This document shows, piece after piece, positions 9,839 to 20,136 of a stretch of DNA of 64,000 bases. Under the pieces are notes generated by a model that saw only the letters and a list, made by a program, of their open reading frames with translations, did not search any database and was not told where the DNA came from. How positions within the stretch are numbered: the first letter of the stretch is position 1; each line of letters opens with the position of its first letter. Position numbers and translations under genes: made by a program. Source of the DNA: Candida dubliniensis CD36 (Eukaryota > Ascomycota > Pichiomycetes > Serinales > Debaryomycetaceae); contig NC_012863.1 in the NCBI RefSeq assembly GCF_000026945.1, forward strand, positions 124,001-188,000. The letters are read 5' to 3'.

Positions 9839-10660
9839 ATGAAATTTTCTACAGCTGCTTTAACATTATCTTTGTTTGCCATTGTCAATTCTTCAGTTAC
9901 AACATATGGAGCTGGTTTTAGTGGCGATGATGACGACAATTCAAAACATCATAAATATGATTGTGAAATCGATACTTTTGATTGGAAATTTGCTTTGGCA
10001 GTCAAAGAATGGAAACATTGTCAAGATAAAAAATTCTGTCAAGATACCGATTTGGATTTGGTTTATGAAGGTGATGATGGTCAGTTATACCATGGTTGTG
10101 ACGGGACTTATCCATATTCCAAATGTAAACATTGTACCAATGTTTTCACCGGTGATGATGATGATGATGCTAATTGTGATGATGATTGCAAGAAAAAAAA
10201 GAAAAAAGTTTATTATGCCAAACGTGGTGACGATGATGATGATGATAATTGTGATGATGACTGTAAATATCCATACTGTGAAATCCACAACACTGATTGT
10301 GACTTGCTTATTACCTTATGTGGAGGTGTCTTGAAAGATGAAAAACATGCTACTGGAGAAATTGTTGCTAATCATCAATTCCAATTTGATAAACCACCAC
10401 AAAAAGATGCCTTACACAAGGAAGGATTTTCTATTGTTCATACTGAAGGAACTTATTATTTAGCTCTTGATCATAAAATTGATTTCTGGCATTGTAAAGT
10501 TGATGACAAAGGATTATACAAGATTTATGATAAATCTATTGGTGAACAATGTTCTAAAATCAAACTTATTGTATTGAAATCAGATGAAAGAGCCACTTTT
10601 TCAGATGACAATGATGATTGTGATGACGATTGCAAAAACAAAAAGAAACAACATGATTAA
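9839..10660 (+). CDS. Secreted Pir-type cell-wall protein with Asp-rich CDDDC repeats
   Basis: A 273-residue secretory protein. Residues 1-22 form a signal peptide. Residues about 146-247 match the C-terminal cysteine domain of Pir cell-wall proteins: the block IVANHQFQFDKPP corresponds to the Pir IVANRQFQFDGPP block, and IYDKSIGEQC to its YDQSIG-C end. The glutamine-bearing internal repeats that give Pir proteins their alkali-labile glucan link are absent. Instead there are three copies of a DNCDDDCK-like unit (about 112-118, 136-142 and 259-266), the first and third followed by Lys runs. A Lys-Arg pair at 128-129 (AKR|GDDD) could be a Kex2 site. It probably belongs to the wall, perhaps disulfide-linked or metal-binding (inference). 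Confidence 0.8.
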   Translation: MKFSTAALTLSLFAIVNSSVTTYGAGFSGDDDDNSKHHKYDCEIDTFDWKFALAVKEWKHCQDKKFCQDTDLDLVYEGDDGQLYHGCDGTYPYSKCKHCTNVFTGDDDDDANCDDDCKKKKKKVYYAKRGDDDDDDNCDDDCKYPYCEIHNTDCDLLITLCGGVLKDEKHATGEIVANHQFQFDKPPQKDALHKEGFSIVHTEGTYYLALDHKIDFWHCKVDDKGLYKIYDKSIGEQCSKIKLIVLKSDERATFSDDNDDCDDDCKNKKKQHD

Positions 10661-11084
10661 TTGCTTTGTCATATGAGAACACGATTCGATTCAATGGGGC
10701 GTGGTGGTCGTCGTTGTTGGTTTTAGCGAGTTGGCATTTCAAACCTAGCAAAATTTGTCAAGTTTCAATGGTCACACGAGGAGGGGTTTCTTTATCTTTT
10801 AGGTTTAATTTTCTTTATAAAAAAATATGTTTTTGAATGAATTTCGGTTTTTGATCTAGATGATCAAATAAATCAATTGCAATGTTTAAGGGTTTTTTAT
10901 ATATATATATATATAGTTTCGAATCAAATATATCAATTTGCATGCAAAAATAATTGTCAAAAAGTCATCAAAGTGAGCATGGCCATGCTTTAATAATCCC
11001 TTTAGTAACTAAAAACTAAACATGATAATTGGTATTAAGGCATTTAGGGAGCTATAAGCAATGCTCTATAATGGGTCAATTTGT
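10661..11084. other. Intergenic region with AT microsatellite
   Basis: A 424-bp gap between the 3' ends of two convergent genes. It holds an (AT)n tract at about 10898-10915 and an inverted repeat TTTGATC-tagat-GATCAAA near 10851-10870 that could help 3'-end formation. No gene is seen. Confidence 0.5.
10898..10915. repeat. (AT)n microsatellite
   Basis: Uninterrupted TA dinucleotide run of about 18 bp in the 3' region of the Pir-like gene; likely length-variable between strains. Confidence 0.8.
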
Positions 11085-11480
11085 TTACCAGTATGGACGT
11101 TGATAATAAGTTGATTCTTCATTACTACCTTCACTATCCAGTTTCACTTCTTCTTGTTGTTGTTGTGGTGGTGGTGGTTGTTGACATTGCAATTTCTCTT
11201 GTCGTTGTAGTTGCAATTGAGCATTCATCATTATTTCTATAGTATGTGTGTGTACTTCACTATGTATTTTATGTTTCTGAAACCGTTTTTCACCATCTGA
11301 CCTATTATTGATGGATGTGGGGAAGACGTTATAGTTACTATTGGTGGTTTCAGCTGGTGGTGGAGACGATGGAGGTAAACAATTGAATATATTGGTTTTT
11401 GTTGTGGATGTATCTTCAGAAAATGAAAAAGAATGGGATGTTGAGAATTCTTCAAATGTACGTTTTCTAGAGGTCATCAT
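11085..11480 (-). CDS. Uncharacterised Gln/Ser/Pro-rich protein, 131 aa
   Basis: Not recognised. The frame begins MMTSRKRTFEEFSTS and ends STYYQRPYW. It is polar, with Ser/Thr-rich, poly-Pro/Gln (PPPPQQQQ) and acidic parts, and has no membrane segment, signal peptide or known domain. Disordered regulatory proteins look like this. It is supported as a gene by a proper ATG, an own promoter shared divergently with POP7, and an ACGCGT site 98 bp upstream, which suggests cell-cycle (G1/S) expression. The low complexity leaves some doubt. A second ATG directly follows the first. Confidence 0.6.
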   Translation of the reverse strand: MMTSRKRTFEEFSTSHSFSFSEDTSTTKTNIFNCLPPSSPPPAETTNSNYNVFPTSINNRSDGEKRFQKHKIHSEVHTHTIEIMMNAQLQLQRQEKLQCQQPPPPQQQQEEVKLDSEGSNEESTYYQRPYW

Positions 11481-11577
11481 TATGAATGTTATTTAGGGAA
11501 GGTGTTAGTGGCTATTTTTTTTTGAATAGTGATGATAAGAATTGAAAAATAAAGCTGACTTTTATTTTCTTCTTTTT

Positions 11578-11583
11578 ACGCGT
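11578..11583. promoter_or_regulatory. MCB element ACGCGT
   Basis: MluI cell-cycle box between the divergent 131-aa gene (98 bp away) and POP7 (about 154 bp away). A 10-bp GC palindrome GGGCGCGCCC lies 16 bp further at 11599-11608. MBF is the known binder of ACGCGT in yeasts; function here is inferred. Confidence 0.5.
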
Positions 11584-11736
11584 ATGTTTTTATCGTGTGG
11601 GCGCGCCCATCTCTTTATTTGACGTAGAAGTCGAAGCGTTCACTAGTTCGAACAGTCTTGTTGATGAGAGCCTCTAAAAAAAAAAAACTCGATGGGATGA
11701 ACTCAGCCAACATCAATTAACCAACACACACCAATC

Positions 11737-12246
11737 ATGGGAACCAATACTAATAACCTTCACCACCAGTCTAGTAATAGAATCCAAGGCAAACGACATA
11801 TCAAACATAGTCCTAACTTGACTCCGTTCAATGAAACACAAAATGCTTCGAATTTCTTAATCAAATCATCAACTCCTTATATATCAGCTATTAAACAAAT
11901 CACCAAAAAATTGAATAAATTCTCCAAGTCAAAAAACAGTCATACAGTAAATAAATTTCAAAATGAACAATATAAAACCATCAAATATATAACGGTGAAA
12001 GGTATGGGTAAAACAATTGAAAAAGTGGCGAGTATTGGTATTCATTTCCAGAAAGATTATAAAGTTGATGTGTTAACAAGGTCTATTACAGTTTTAGATG
12101 AGTTTGCACCAATTGAATCAAACCAAGAGCCTAAAAATGAGGGAAGCAGTCATAATGATGATGAGGAGGACGAGGAGGAGGATACTATATATGAAAAACG
12201 TACGGTGAGTTCTATAGAGATTAGAATTTGGATAAAACGAGATTAA
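11737..12246 (+). CDS. POP7: RNase P / RNase MRP subunit Pop7 (Rpp20, Alba-like)
   Basis: Nuclear protein that, with Pop6, binds the P3 stem of RNase P and RNase MRP RNA and so serves tRNA 5' processing and rRNA maturation. The Alba-like fold is visible as FLIKSSTPYISAIKQI (about residues 40-55), then TVKGMGKTIEKVASIGIHFQ and a VDVLTRSITVLDE strand, all close to yeast Pop7. An acidic run (DDEEDEEED) and a final SSIEIRIWIKRD strand close the protein. Its 169 aa exceed the 140 of S. cerevisiae, mainly by N-terminal and linker residues. A GATGAG (PAC-like) site lies about 70 bp upstream, in keeping with ribosome-biogenesis control. It converges on the 182-aa gene with 55 bp between them. Confidence 0.9.
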   Translation: MGTNTNNLHHQSSNRIQGKRHIKHSPNLTPFNETQNASNFLIKSSTPYISAIKQITKKLNKFSKSKNSHTVNKFQNEQYKTIKYITVKGMGKTIEKVASIGIHFQKDYKVDVLTRSITVLDEFAPIESNQEPKNEGSSHNDDEEDEEEDTIYEKRTVSSIEIRIWIKRD

Positions 12247-12301
12247 CGGAATATTTTATTTAAATAATGTAATTATAAATATTTAATATATAAATCCAAA
12301 G

Positions 12302-12850
12302 TTATGATAATTTTGCAAGACATTTCATTTTGATATGATATAATTCTGCTATATTTTTTTCAATATTTTTATCCCATTTCACTTCTTCTTCTTCTTCTTC
12401 ATCATCTTCATCTTCAATCATCTGTTTATCATGTAGCTGTTTAATTTTATGACCCACTTTATTTAAATCTACTCCGTATAAAGACTCACCTATATTGATT
12501 ACTTTTAAACAAGTTGAATAATCTCTCTTATAATAATGCAATTCACACACATGTAACAATTTAACTCGATCTAGTTTATCATTAATATCAAGATCAGCTA
12601 AATTAAGTTCATTTAACCATGTGTCTGTATTTATCATTGGTCCCGTTTCTCTCCATCTATTTAATTGATAATTGTATTCTTCTTCTGTTTGAATTTTCCG
12701 TTGTCGTTTTTTCTTAGATGGGGTTATTGTGGAATTTGATTCTTGTTGTTTTGGTTCCTGTTGTTGCGATGATTTGTCCTCATCATCAGAATATAATGTT
12801 AATCCCAGGATAGCCTCATGAGGTAGTATTGATGATGAATCAGATGCCAT
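12302..12850 (-). CDS. Uncharacterised helical protein, 182 aa
   Basis: Not recognised. The N terminus is acidic and Gln/Ser-rich and is followed by a basic patch (KKKRQRK, about residues 46-52) that could be a nuclear signal. The middle, RVKLLHVCELHYYKRDYS, reads like a TPR-type helical pair, then an acidic run (EDEDDEEEEEE) and a helical C terminus. There is no signal peptide or membrane segment. Normal codon use, a clean ATG and a strong E-box palindrome 260 bp upstream support a real gene. It may be a small chaperone-like or complex subunit, but that is only a guess. Confidence 0.65.
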   Translation of the reverse strand: MASDSSSILPHEAILGLTLYSDDEDKSSQQQEPKQQESNSTITPSKKKRQRKIQTEEEYNYQLNRWRETGPMINTDTWLNELNLADLDINDKLDRVKLLHVCELHYYKRDYSTCLKVINIGESLYGVDLNKVGHKIKQLHDKQMIEDEDDEEEEEEVKWDKNIEKNIAELYHIKMKCLAKLS

Positions 12851-15800
12851 TGTATATCATATTTGGAGCATACTTGTAGCGTAGAGCTTTCTCTTCTCTT
12901 TTTTTTTTTTTTTTTTTTTCGAAATTATCAAATCTAAGATGATCTATAATGGGCAAATACGAATTTGCTGATATCATATACCGCTAATACAAAGAAGAGC
13001 ATATTACCATCATAAATTGGATGGTATCAATTTCTTACACTCTATACAATAAAATTGATGGAAGTCGATTAGTAGTTTCCAATCTAGAGTTTTGTATTAA
13101 CATAATATGCAGTCACGTGACTGTTATGATTATTTTGATAAGGTTTTAGAGATCATAAACGAAACTTAAGATATTAATCTGATTCAATAATCTGTAGGCG
13201 TAGTTAAACGTATGAATTGAGAACATTATACTTTTTTGAGATGATTGTCTTCCTTACAGGTATCACCGATAAGTTAGTTCTTATTTGTTGGGAAGTTTTA
13301 TCTACCCCAACAATCCTTGTTATAAAAGGTACAAAATTAGAAACTGGGCTTAAGAGTGTGACTTGTTTAGCATTATCAACAGGGCTTACTTTTCTATCGA
13401 TTGGTTATTAATACTTGCTACTACGCCTACTATTGTCAATTACATAGAGAGGACACATATATGAATATATATTTCTTCACTGGAAAACAATACATCAAGA
13501 GTAGACAAGATAGGAAGGTGCATAAACAGAAGCATATATGCCTTGTACATCCTCCCCTCCTTTGAATGAAATGATTTTGTTGCTATTATATTAGCATAAT
13601 ATAATAAAAATTTTTGATATTTTTTGGTATTGCTATTGCATGAAAATTAAACTTGCCTAGGTTTTTCCGACAAACACCGAAACTTATACGAATCAGTAAA
13701 ACAAGACAAAAAAAAAAAAGGTCAACACATTTTCTTTCCTTCATTTTGTGAATATAGTAATTGAATGTTTCACACATCACATGATTCAGACAAATATATT
13801 CCACTGGAATACTGAAAACTGTTTAGTGTATGTAACTGTCATCTCAAATGCTAATTGTAATAATGAGAAAATACGACTCCCATCAATGATGATTACGACC
13901 ATTAAATTACGACGATGATGATGGATTTAGTTTTAGTGAATTAATGAATGAAAAAAAAAAAGTAAGAAATTGATCGTTAATAGTAGTAGCAAATGAATAG
14001 TGTCGGTGTCTCTACACAAAAACTGATCTCTTGGCAAAGCCTTTTGATTGTTTTGTTTTCTTATACGTAGTTTTGTTCCCTCCCCTACTCTGAATATGAT
14101 TAAACTTGTGTCGTTAATGATGTTACAAGTATTGTTAGGTCAACAATGGTAATTACATTTTATTGTCGTATCAGATCTAGAATCGATTCGGTTCTGTTCT
14201 TGTCAACTATTGGCAAAAAGTAGAACATATTAGCCAATATTCAATTTACAGTTAAGAACAATTTTTAGTTTTAGGTTAATACCGATTCAATTTAACGCAA
14301 TTTTATTTCAAGGTGAAACTATATATTTCCACCGTAAGAAATACCCATTTTTTCTTGTTCTTCTTCTTCTATGCTAAATCTGATGAGCTTTGCTATATTC
14401 TATTCCTTGTTTTGTGTAGTAAACAGACTCGTAATGCACAAAAATAGCAGTTGTGTGTTGTCATTGATTCATTGTAAAAAGTAGCACCTTGATAGTTATA
14501 CCGAATAACAAACTGTAATAACAATCAAAACTAGTATAAACAGTGGTAAAACAAGAGAGCATTTTTTTGCATTATTTACTCTAACATACAAAGACCTCGG
14601 TTGTGAAGCAATTGTCGTGTATACCTGTCAAAAATTTATTGTGACTCGTATAATGGAAAAAAAAAAAAAAAAGAAAACAGGGAGAGCAAAATAATAAAAC
14701 AGCTAATAATTGCAGACTGCAGATAAATATGCACTCCTTAAATTTATTTCTTATTTTGGTCCTTAACTACTTCTACTTTACTATAGTATTCCTATTATTC
14801 ACTTTTCTTCTTTGACTTGCTTTGTATCTCTTCTTGACTTCTCATCTCATGATCAATATACACACATTACAATTTTTGTTCAGTAATAAAATAGCAAATT
14901 AAATATTAATTCAACCATGGGTACCGCTCAAAAGCAAATTGAGTTATTTTATCAGATCATTCTCAATCGTAATTTCAAAAGATGTTGTATTTTTCATAAA
15001 AAAATTTCTTGGCTAGTATTTTTAAATACAGTCTCGTTTATTTATACTTGCTATTCTTGTAAGTATGGAGAATTATACAATAGGCACATTGCGTAAATCT
15101 TTGTATAGTTTTTTTTGTTTCTAACATTCAATCATTCCATCACTGAGTATTGTTGTTATTGTTGCTACAATTATTTTGAAACGGATTAAAAAAACAATCA
15201 AGGTGTCAGGGGCAATGGTCGTGAGAAAAACGAGGCCGCCTCAAAAAAAAAAAAAAAAAGGCTGCAGTCATTTCACACGACCTTCGTATAAGATAGAAAA
15301 ATAAAATCAACAACACTGCGTAAAACAAGCATTAACAGGGTCAGGTCACCATCAACAACTTCATGGATATTGGAAGAAAGGTAAGCAACATGTAAATAAA
15401 GTAATGGTAATTATTAGTTCATTATATAATGAACATTGATAAGTTCACAATTATTGTTGAGGAATCTTTATAAACGCAAATTTGTGCGTAAAAACTATTA
15501 TTGACCTCGAATATTATTTTTGTCAATTTTGTACAAGTTTTTAAAGTATTACTATTATTATTTGCTCGATGGCTTAGGCGGTCCGATCTCTCTAACCTTT
15601 TTGGTTGCTTTGCTCTTTCTGTTGTTGGTTTGTTCATTTCTTTTTTCACCGAAATCATCAGGACAAAATCACACCAAGGAAATTAAAAATTGCATCATTT
15701 TCAAATATTTTCCAAATTTCTCCGCAATCCTTTATTCAAAAAGGAATAAATATATACTCCCACCCCCCCCACCAAATCACTTCCAACATGTAGCTGTAAT

Positions 15801-17640
15801 GGATCGTATACTCGTAATTATTTAGTCCCGGTATTCTTCTACACTAAATCACTTTTTTCCTCACTCAACCTATGTCATCAATTTATGTATATAGATGCTA
15901 GTTTTTAGGGCACGAAATTAAATATTATATTATCCATTACTATAAATCCGATTCGCTCACTTTTTATTGATCGATGACGACATAGGTTCTTTGTTTTAGT
16001 GATTCGGATTTAACTAAAATCGTGCTTAAATTATTTGTTTGTTTTTGGTGATTTTGCTATTTCCCAATTTTCGTCTGTCGGAACATATTGTCTCTTTGTG
16101 TTGTTTTTTTATCCGCTTATGCATGTATGAGTATGTACAGTAGTAACAAGTCTTAACAAAATGATCTATATTCCCGAAAAAAAAAAGAGAATACAGATCA
16201 TATGATTGAATAATTGTTTGTATCACAATAGTGTATGTGTGTTGGAAAAAGTATTGGTGTTTGATTTATTGCGTAGTTTCCAAGTGATGTGGAGTACAGT
16301 ACGAGAGGTACAAGTTGGAGCTATCAAGTGGAGTGCGTGAGAAATGCGAGTTGAAGTGGTGGTGGTGGTGTGTGTGTGTGTTCCTGGTTCAAAATTCCTT
16401 TTTTTTTCCTTTTCCTTGTTTCAACTGACAGACACAAACAAAAGAACCAAAAAAATTCCAAATTTGGATTAGTTTTTAGTGATTGTTGATTTTTGAATCA
16501 TTTTTAGTATGGACTAACCTCTATTAATTATGTTGTTTAGTTTGTGAATGAATGAATGATATATATATGTAGTTGGTAAATGGATTTCAAAGTATTGTTT
16601 GATATTGTGCAGTATTGTGTCGTGTTCTATCTTTGTTTCCTTGGGCAGTTGATGGGCGGTGGCAGACATAAAGGGAAAAATAGAACATTGCCTCGTTTAT
16701 TTCTGTGCTTCAAATTTGAAGTTACAAACATACATACACACACACAGTCTCTGTTTTTCAGTAGTCTGTTTATAGGTAGGCTTTTAGTTCAGTTTTAGTG
16801 TCAAGATTGTTCATTGGTAGTTTCTTATTGTTACTCATTTTTATTGTTATCATCTGGTGTTCTTGCTGTTATTGTTGGTTCCTGTTTTACCTCCTTTTCC
16901 TAAATTTACATTAAATTTAGTATACATGAATTGGCTTTTTAGTTGTTTTTTTTTTTTGTAGTGTTAGCCCTTTCAAGGAAAGCTGAAATTTCCCCCAATC
17001 TGAAAAAAATAAAAAAGACAACCGCCAACAGCAACTAGAGATTGGCAAATCATATTAATCAACTCTCCATGGTTTTTTTTCCATATCTACTTGATTTATA
17101 AAGAGAACTTTGGACAAATTGTATGAGAACTGTTTGGTTTTCTTGAAGTCGTTGTAATATTTTTGTCCAATTTCTTTCTCTGTCTCTCTATTTTGTTTCC
17201 TCTCCTAAAATTTTCGAGTTTTCATTTTGTTTCTTTTTTTTTTTTTTTTCTATTAATAATAAAAATATACGTAAGTAAGTAAGTAAGTAAAAGTATGTAC
17301 AAAAGCAAACACTTGTTATTATCTAATTCTTTCTGTTCCTCTCTCTCTAACTCTTTTATTTTCATATTACTTTCAAAGATTACGAACAGAAACCACATTT
17401 CTACATTTCTACATAATTCTTTTTCTTTAATATTTTTTAATTTATTCTATCTTTTTAATTTGGTTCCTTTCTTTTTCCTTTTTTTTTTTATAATTTTCTT
17501 TTATTAAACCTTCTTTTTCTTTTTTTAAATCATTTGATCATCTTTTTCATTCCTTCATTCTTTTTCTTTTGGTTCTGTTTGGTTTGGTTTGGTTTTCCCC
17601 CGATTAACTTTCAACTATAATTTCCTATATCATTCCAACG
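12851..17640. other. 4.8-kb gene-free region upstream of the zinc-cluster gene
   Basis: The longest non-coding stretch in the window. It is AT-rich with many homopolymers (for example poly-T at 12900-12919, poly-A at 14655-14671 and 15244-15259), a GTGTGTGTGTGTG run near 16369-16380, a fourfold AAGT run near 17272-17289 and a pyrimidine-rich leader from about 17160 to 17600 just before the ATG. Short frames such as 13217-13411 and 15520-15825 show no recognisable protein and are not called. I see no tRNA. Long 5' regions are common at Candida regulatory genes, so this is probably an extended promoter plus leader, possibly with unannotated non-coding RNA. Confidence 0.6.
13110..13123. promoter_or_regulatory. 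Cbf1-type palindrome CAGTCACGTGACTG
   Basis: A perfect 14-bp palindrome containing GTCACGTGAC, 260 bp upstream of the 182-aa gene. This matches the known Cbf1 consensus (RTCACRTG) on both strands. It may serve that gene or the far zinc-cluster gene. Confidence 0.5.
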
Positions 17641-19548
17641 ATGATGGATATTTATCAAAAGGCTCTTAAGAACCCTGATCCTCCCAAAAAACCCACATCA
17701 ACTACTACCACTCCACCTTCATCTACTAGCACAGATTATCCCACTCGTCTCCCACCGATAAACTACAATAACACTAATGTCAATAGTATGAATTATAACT
17801 ACTCCCCTGACAATGGTTCGATCACTGGTAATACCGCCATCACCGACACCAACACTACTACTACTACTACCAATGTTAGCAACGAAAATAGTAATAGTAA
17901 CAGCAGTACTAATAGTCCTAATAGCAGACCAGCATCTACCCATACTTCAGAAGAAATCAAAAATACTGTCATTAAAAAGAAGAAAAACTCAAGGCGAAAG
18001 CACCGTAATTCTCATTTGGGTTGTGGAACTTGTAAAAAACGAAGAATAAAATGTGATGAAACTTTACCTGCTTGTTTAAATTGTTTAAAGGGGAAGTTGC
18101 ATTGTGCTTATTTAAACTTGGATAATAATGCTAGAAATGCTCTTAGAGTTGCCCAATACAATCAAACCATTCGTCAAGAAAAATTGGATGCCAATAGTTC
18201 ATCATCCACAGCAAATATTACCAACAATACAAAACTAATTGATCCTTTGAAAGGAAATATCTTGGTACAACAACAACAACAGCCAGGCCTTGTCCAGTCT
18301 CTTGGTCATGGTATATCAATTATACCTCCTCATCCTTCCACATCTGCTGGTGCTGCTGCTGCTGGATCTCAAAACAACCCTTTAATGGCTGCAGGTCCAG
18401 GCTCTTATCCAATTGCAGCTACTGTTTTACCAAATAATCAAACACTTGTTACTGCAGTACCACAATCACTGCAGGCTAGTATGACCATGCCACCATTCGC
18501 CAATTCAATACTTGCACCAGGAATTCAAGCTAACGCATCTCCGCCTATTAGCACTACGAATTTAAATTCCTCAATTACTAATTCAACTTCTACCACTAAC
18601 ACCAATACTGGTACCGATATAACCCCTTCTGGCTCCACTTCTGATAATGTTCAAAATATAGCTCTGGCACCACAAGTTGTTCAATCACCATATGGACCAA
18701 TGATCCCGTTATTAACTCAAACTGGATCAGTGGTTTATGCTCCAACTCATTCATTAGTACCAGCACAACCATCACAATTAACACCGCAACAATTACTGAA
18801 TAATGTAGCATTTGCTAATGCAACTGTTCCTGCCACTGGTCCATTAGCACCAACATTGAGTCAACCTTCTATCCTACCAACAACAACAGCAACAACACAT
18901 ACTACATCCCCTAGTATTCCTACATCAGTTGCACCGCTAACAGTTTCTAGGACATCCACATCATCAGGTATTATGACTAATGTTTCACCAGTATTGACAA
19001 ATAAACAACAGCCTTCATCAACTCCAATCACATCATCAGCAGCAAGTGTAGCAACTATAGCGTCTCAAAGTATCCCTGTCAAAACTGGTAATGGTACTTT
19101 ATCAACTACTTCCGCTGGATCACCAACAACAGCAACAGTTTCACCACCAAACATTGCCAGTATTTTACCACCACCAATAAACACCCTCGGGAATAACTCC
19201 AATGGGGCTGGTAGCAATTCTGGAAATGATGTATTTAAACAGTCTGTATCTGATCCTCCAATTAAAGAATTGAAACCAATTAATGATTCCAATAGTAATA
19301 GTCCATCACTACCACCACTATCATCAACGACGCCTGCAACTGGAAATCCTAGTGAAGGGGTTAAACTTTCACCAAATTCATCAATGACAAATTTGAAAAA
19401 ATTGACAATTAAAGAAGATAATAATAGTGGTAATGATATAAAATTACCAAGTATAACCACGTTAAAACGAGAAACATCAAAATCACCATCTGAAACTAAT
19501 GGAGCAATTGATGAAAAAGTACCTACCATTTCCAAATTGATTACTTAA
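17641..19548 (+). CDS. ZCF21: Zn(II)2Cys6 transcription factor
   Basis: A 635-residue DNA-binding regulator. The binuclear zinc cluster is CGTCKKRRIKCDETLPAC (residues 128-145) then C148 and C155, spacing C-x2-C-x6-C-x6-C-x2-C-x6-C, with the basic tract KKKKNSRRKHRNSH just before it. The rest is low complexity: Asn/Thr/Ser-rich before the cluster, then Pro/Thr/Ser/Ala/Gln-rich to the end. No fungal middle homology domain is visible, so it is not a Gal4-type full-length regulator. The symbol rests on my recollection that ZCF21 sits near TOK1 and MLH1 in C. albicans; the family call is certain, the symbol is not. An in-frame CTG at 18469 would be serine. Its upstream region is 4.8 kb long. Confidence 0.8.
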   Translation: MMDIYQKALKNPDPPKKPTSTTTTPPSSTSTDYPTRLPPINYNNTNVNSMNYNYSPDNGSITGNTAITDTNTTTTTTNVSNENSNSNSSTNSPNSRPASTHTSEEIKNTVIKKKKNSRRKHRNSHLGCGTCKKRRIKCDETLPACLNCLKGKLHCAYLNLDNNARNALRVAQYNQTIRQEKLDANSSSSTANITNNTKLIDPLKGNILVQQQQQPGLVQSLGHGISIIPPHPSTSAGAAAAGSQNNPLMAAGPGSYPIAATVLPNNQTLVTAVPQSLQASMTMPPFANSILAPGIQANASPPISTTNLNSSITNSTSTTNTNTGTDITPSGSTSDNVQNIALAPQVVQSPYGPMIPLLTQTGSVVYAPTHSLVPAQPSQLTPQQLLNNVAFANATVPATGPLAPTLSQPSILPTTTATTHTTSPSIPTSVAPLTVSRTSTSSGIMTNVSPVLTNKQQPSSTPITSSAASVATIASQSIPVKTGNGTLSTTSAGSPTTATVSPPNIASILPPPINTLGNNSNGAGSNSGNDVFKQSVSDPPIKELKPINDSNSNSPSLPPLSSTTPATGNPSEGVKLSPNSSMTNLKKLTIKEDNNSGNDIKLPSITTLKRETSKSPSETNGAIDEKVPTISKLIT

Positions 19549-20136
19549 TGGATATAATAATATAGTTCTCTTTCTATATACATATATATTGGCATGGTAT
19601 TGGTATTGGTGTTGGTAATTTTTTTTAGTACATAGATAGATTTTTATATCTAAATGTATGAATAGGTGCATAGAATCTTTTAAATTATTAATATTTTATT
19701 CTGTAAAAACCAAATTGTATTATTTTTAGTATTGATCTTTAATGGTGTAATAGAGTTTGGTAAATATTGAAATAGGAGCTTTTATTTGTTAAGTTTTGTT
19801 GTGCTTGGTGTTGGACAAAATTGATTTCTTGCAGCCAACATTTCAATTTACCAAGCCCGTGTACGATTTTATTTCTCTTTCTGTTTTTTATGTCATTAAT
19901 TTAAGAATTCTGTGCTTTTACAATAGAGTTTACATTCCTTTAATATCTACATATTGGTTGTTGTAACAACATGAGTGCATATTGAATGAAGTAGACAAGA
20001 TTATAATGTCAGAAGCATTGTATATTTTGTAGTATTTATACAGGCAAATACAAAAAACAAAACCTTATCCTCATCTTCTTCTTCTTCTTCTTCTTACCTA
20101 ATGATCAACCAATGCGAAAAGAAATAGTAAGTACTT
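19549..20136. other. Intergenic region between convergent genes
   Basis: A 588-bp AT-rich region with a CTT repeat near 20073-20094. It holds both 3' ends and nothing else that I can recognise. Confidence 0.5.

Noticed and set aside
9876..10334. 152-aa Met-rich frame inside the Pir-like gene
   Set aside because: Shadow of the GATGAT repeats (Asp in the true frame) and without homology.
13217..13411. 64-aa hydrophobic frame
   Set aside because: No homology or codon support, inside a long AT-rich non-coding region.
15520..15825. 101-aa frame in the gene-free region
   Set aside because: Leu/Phe-rich translation of T-rich DNA with overlapping frames of equal quality; no known domain.
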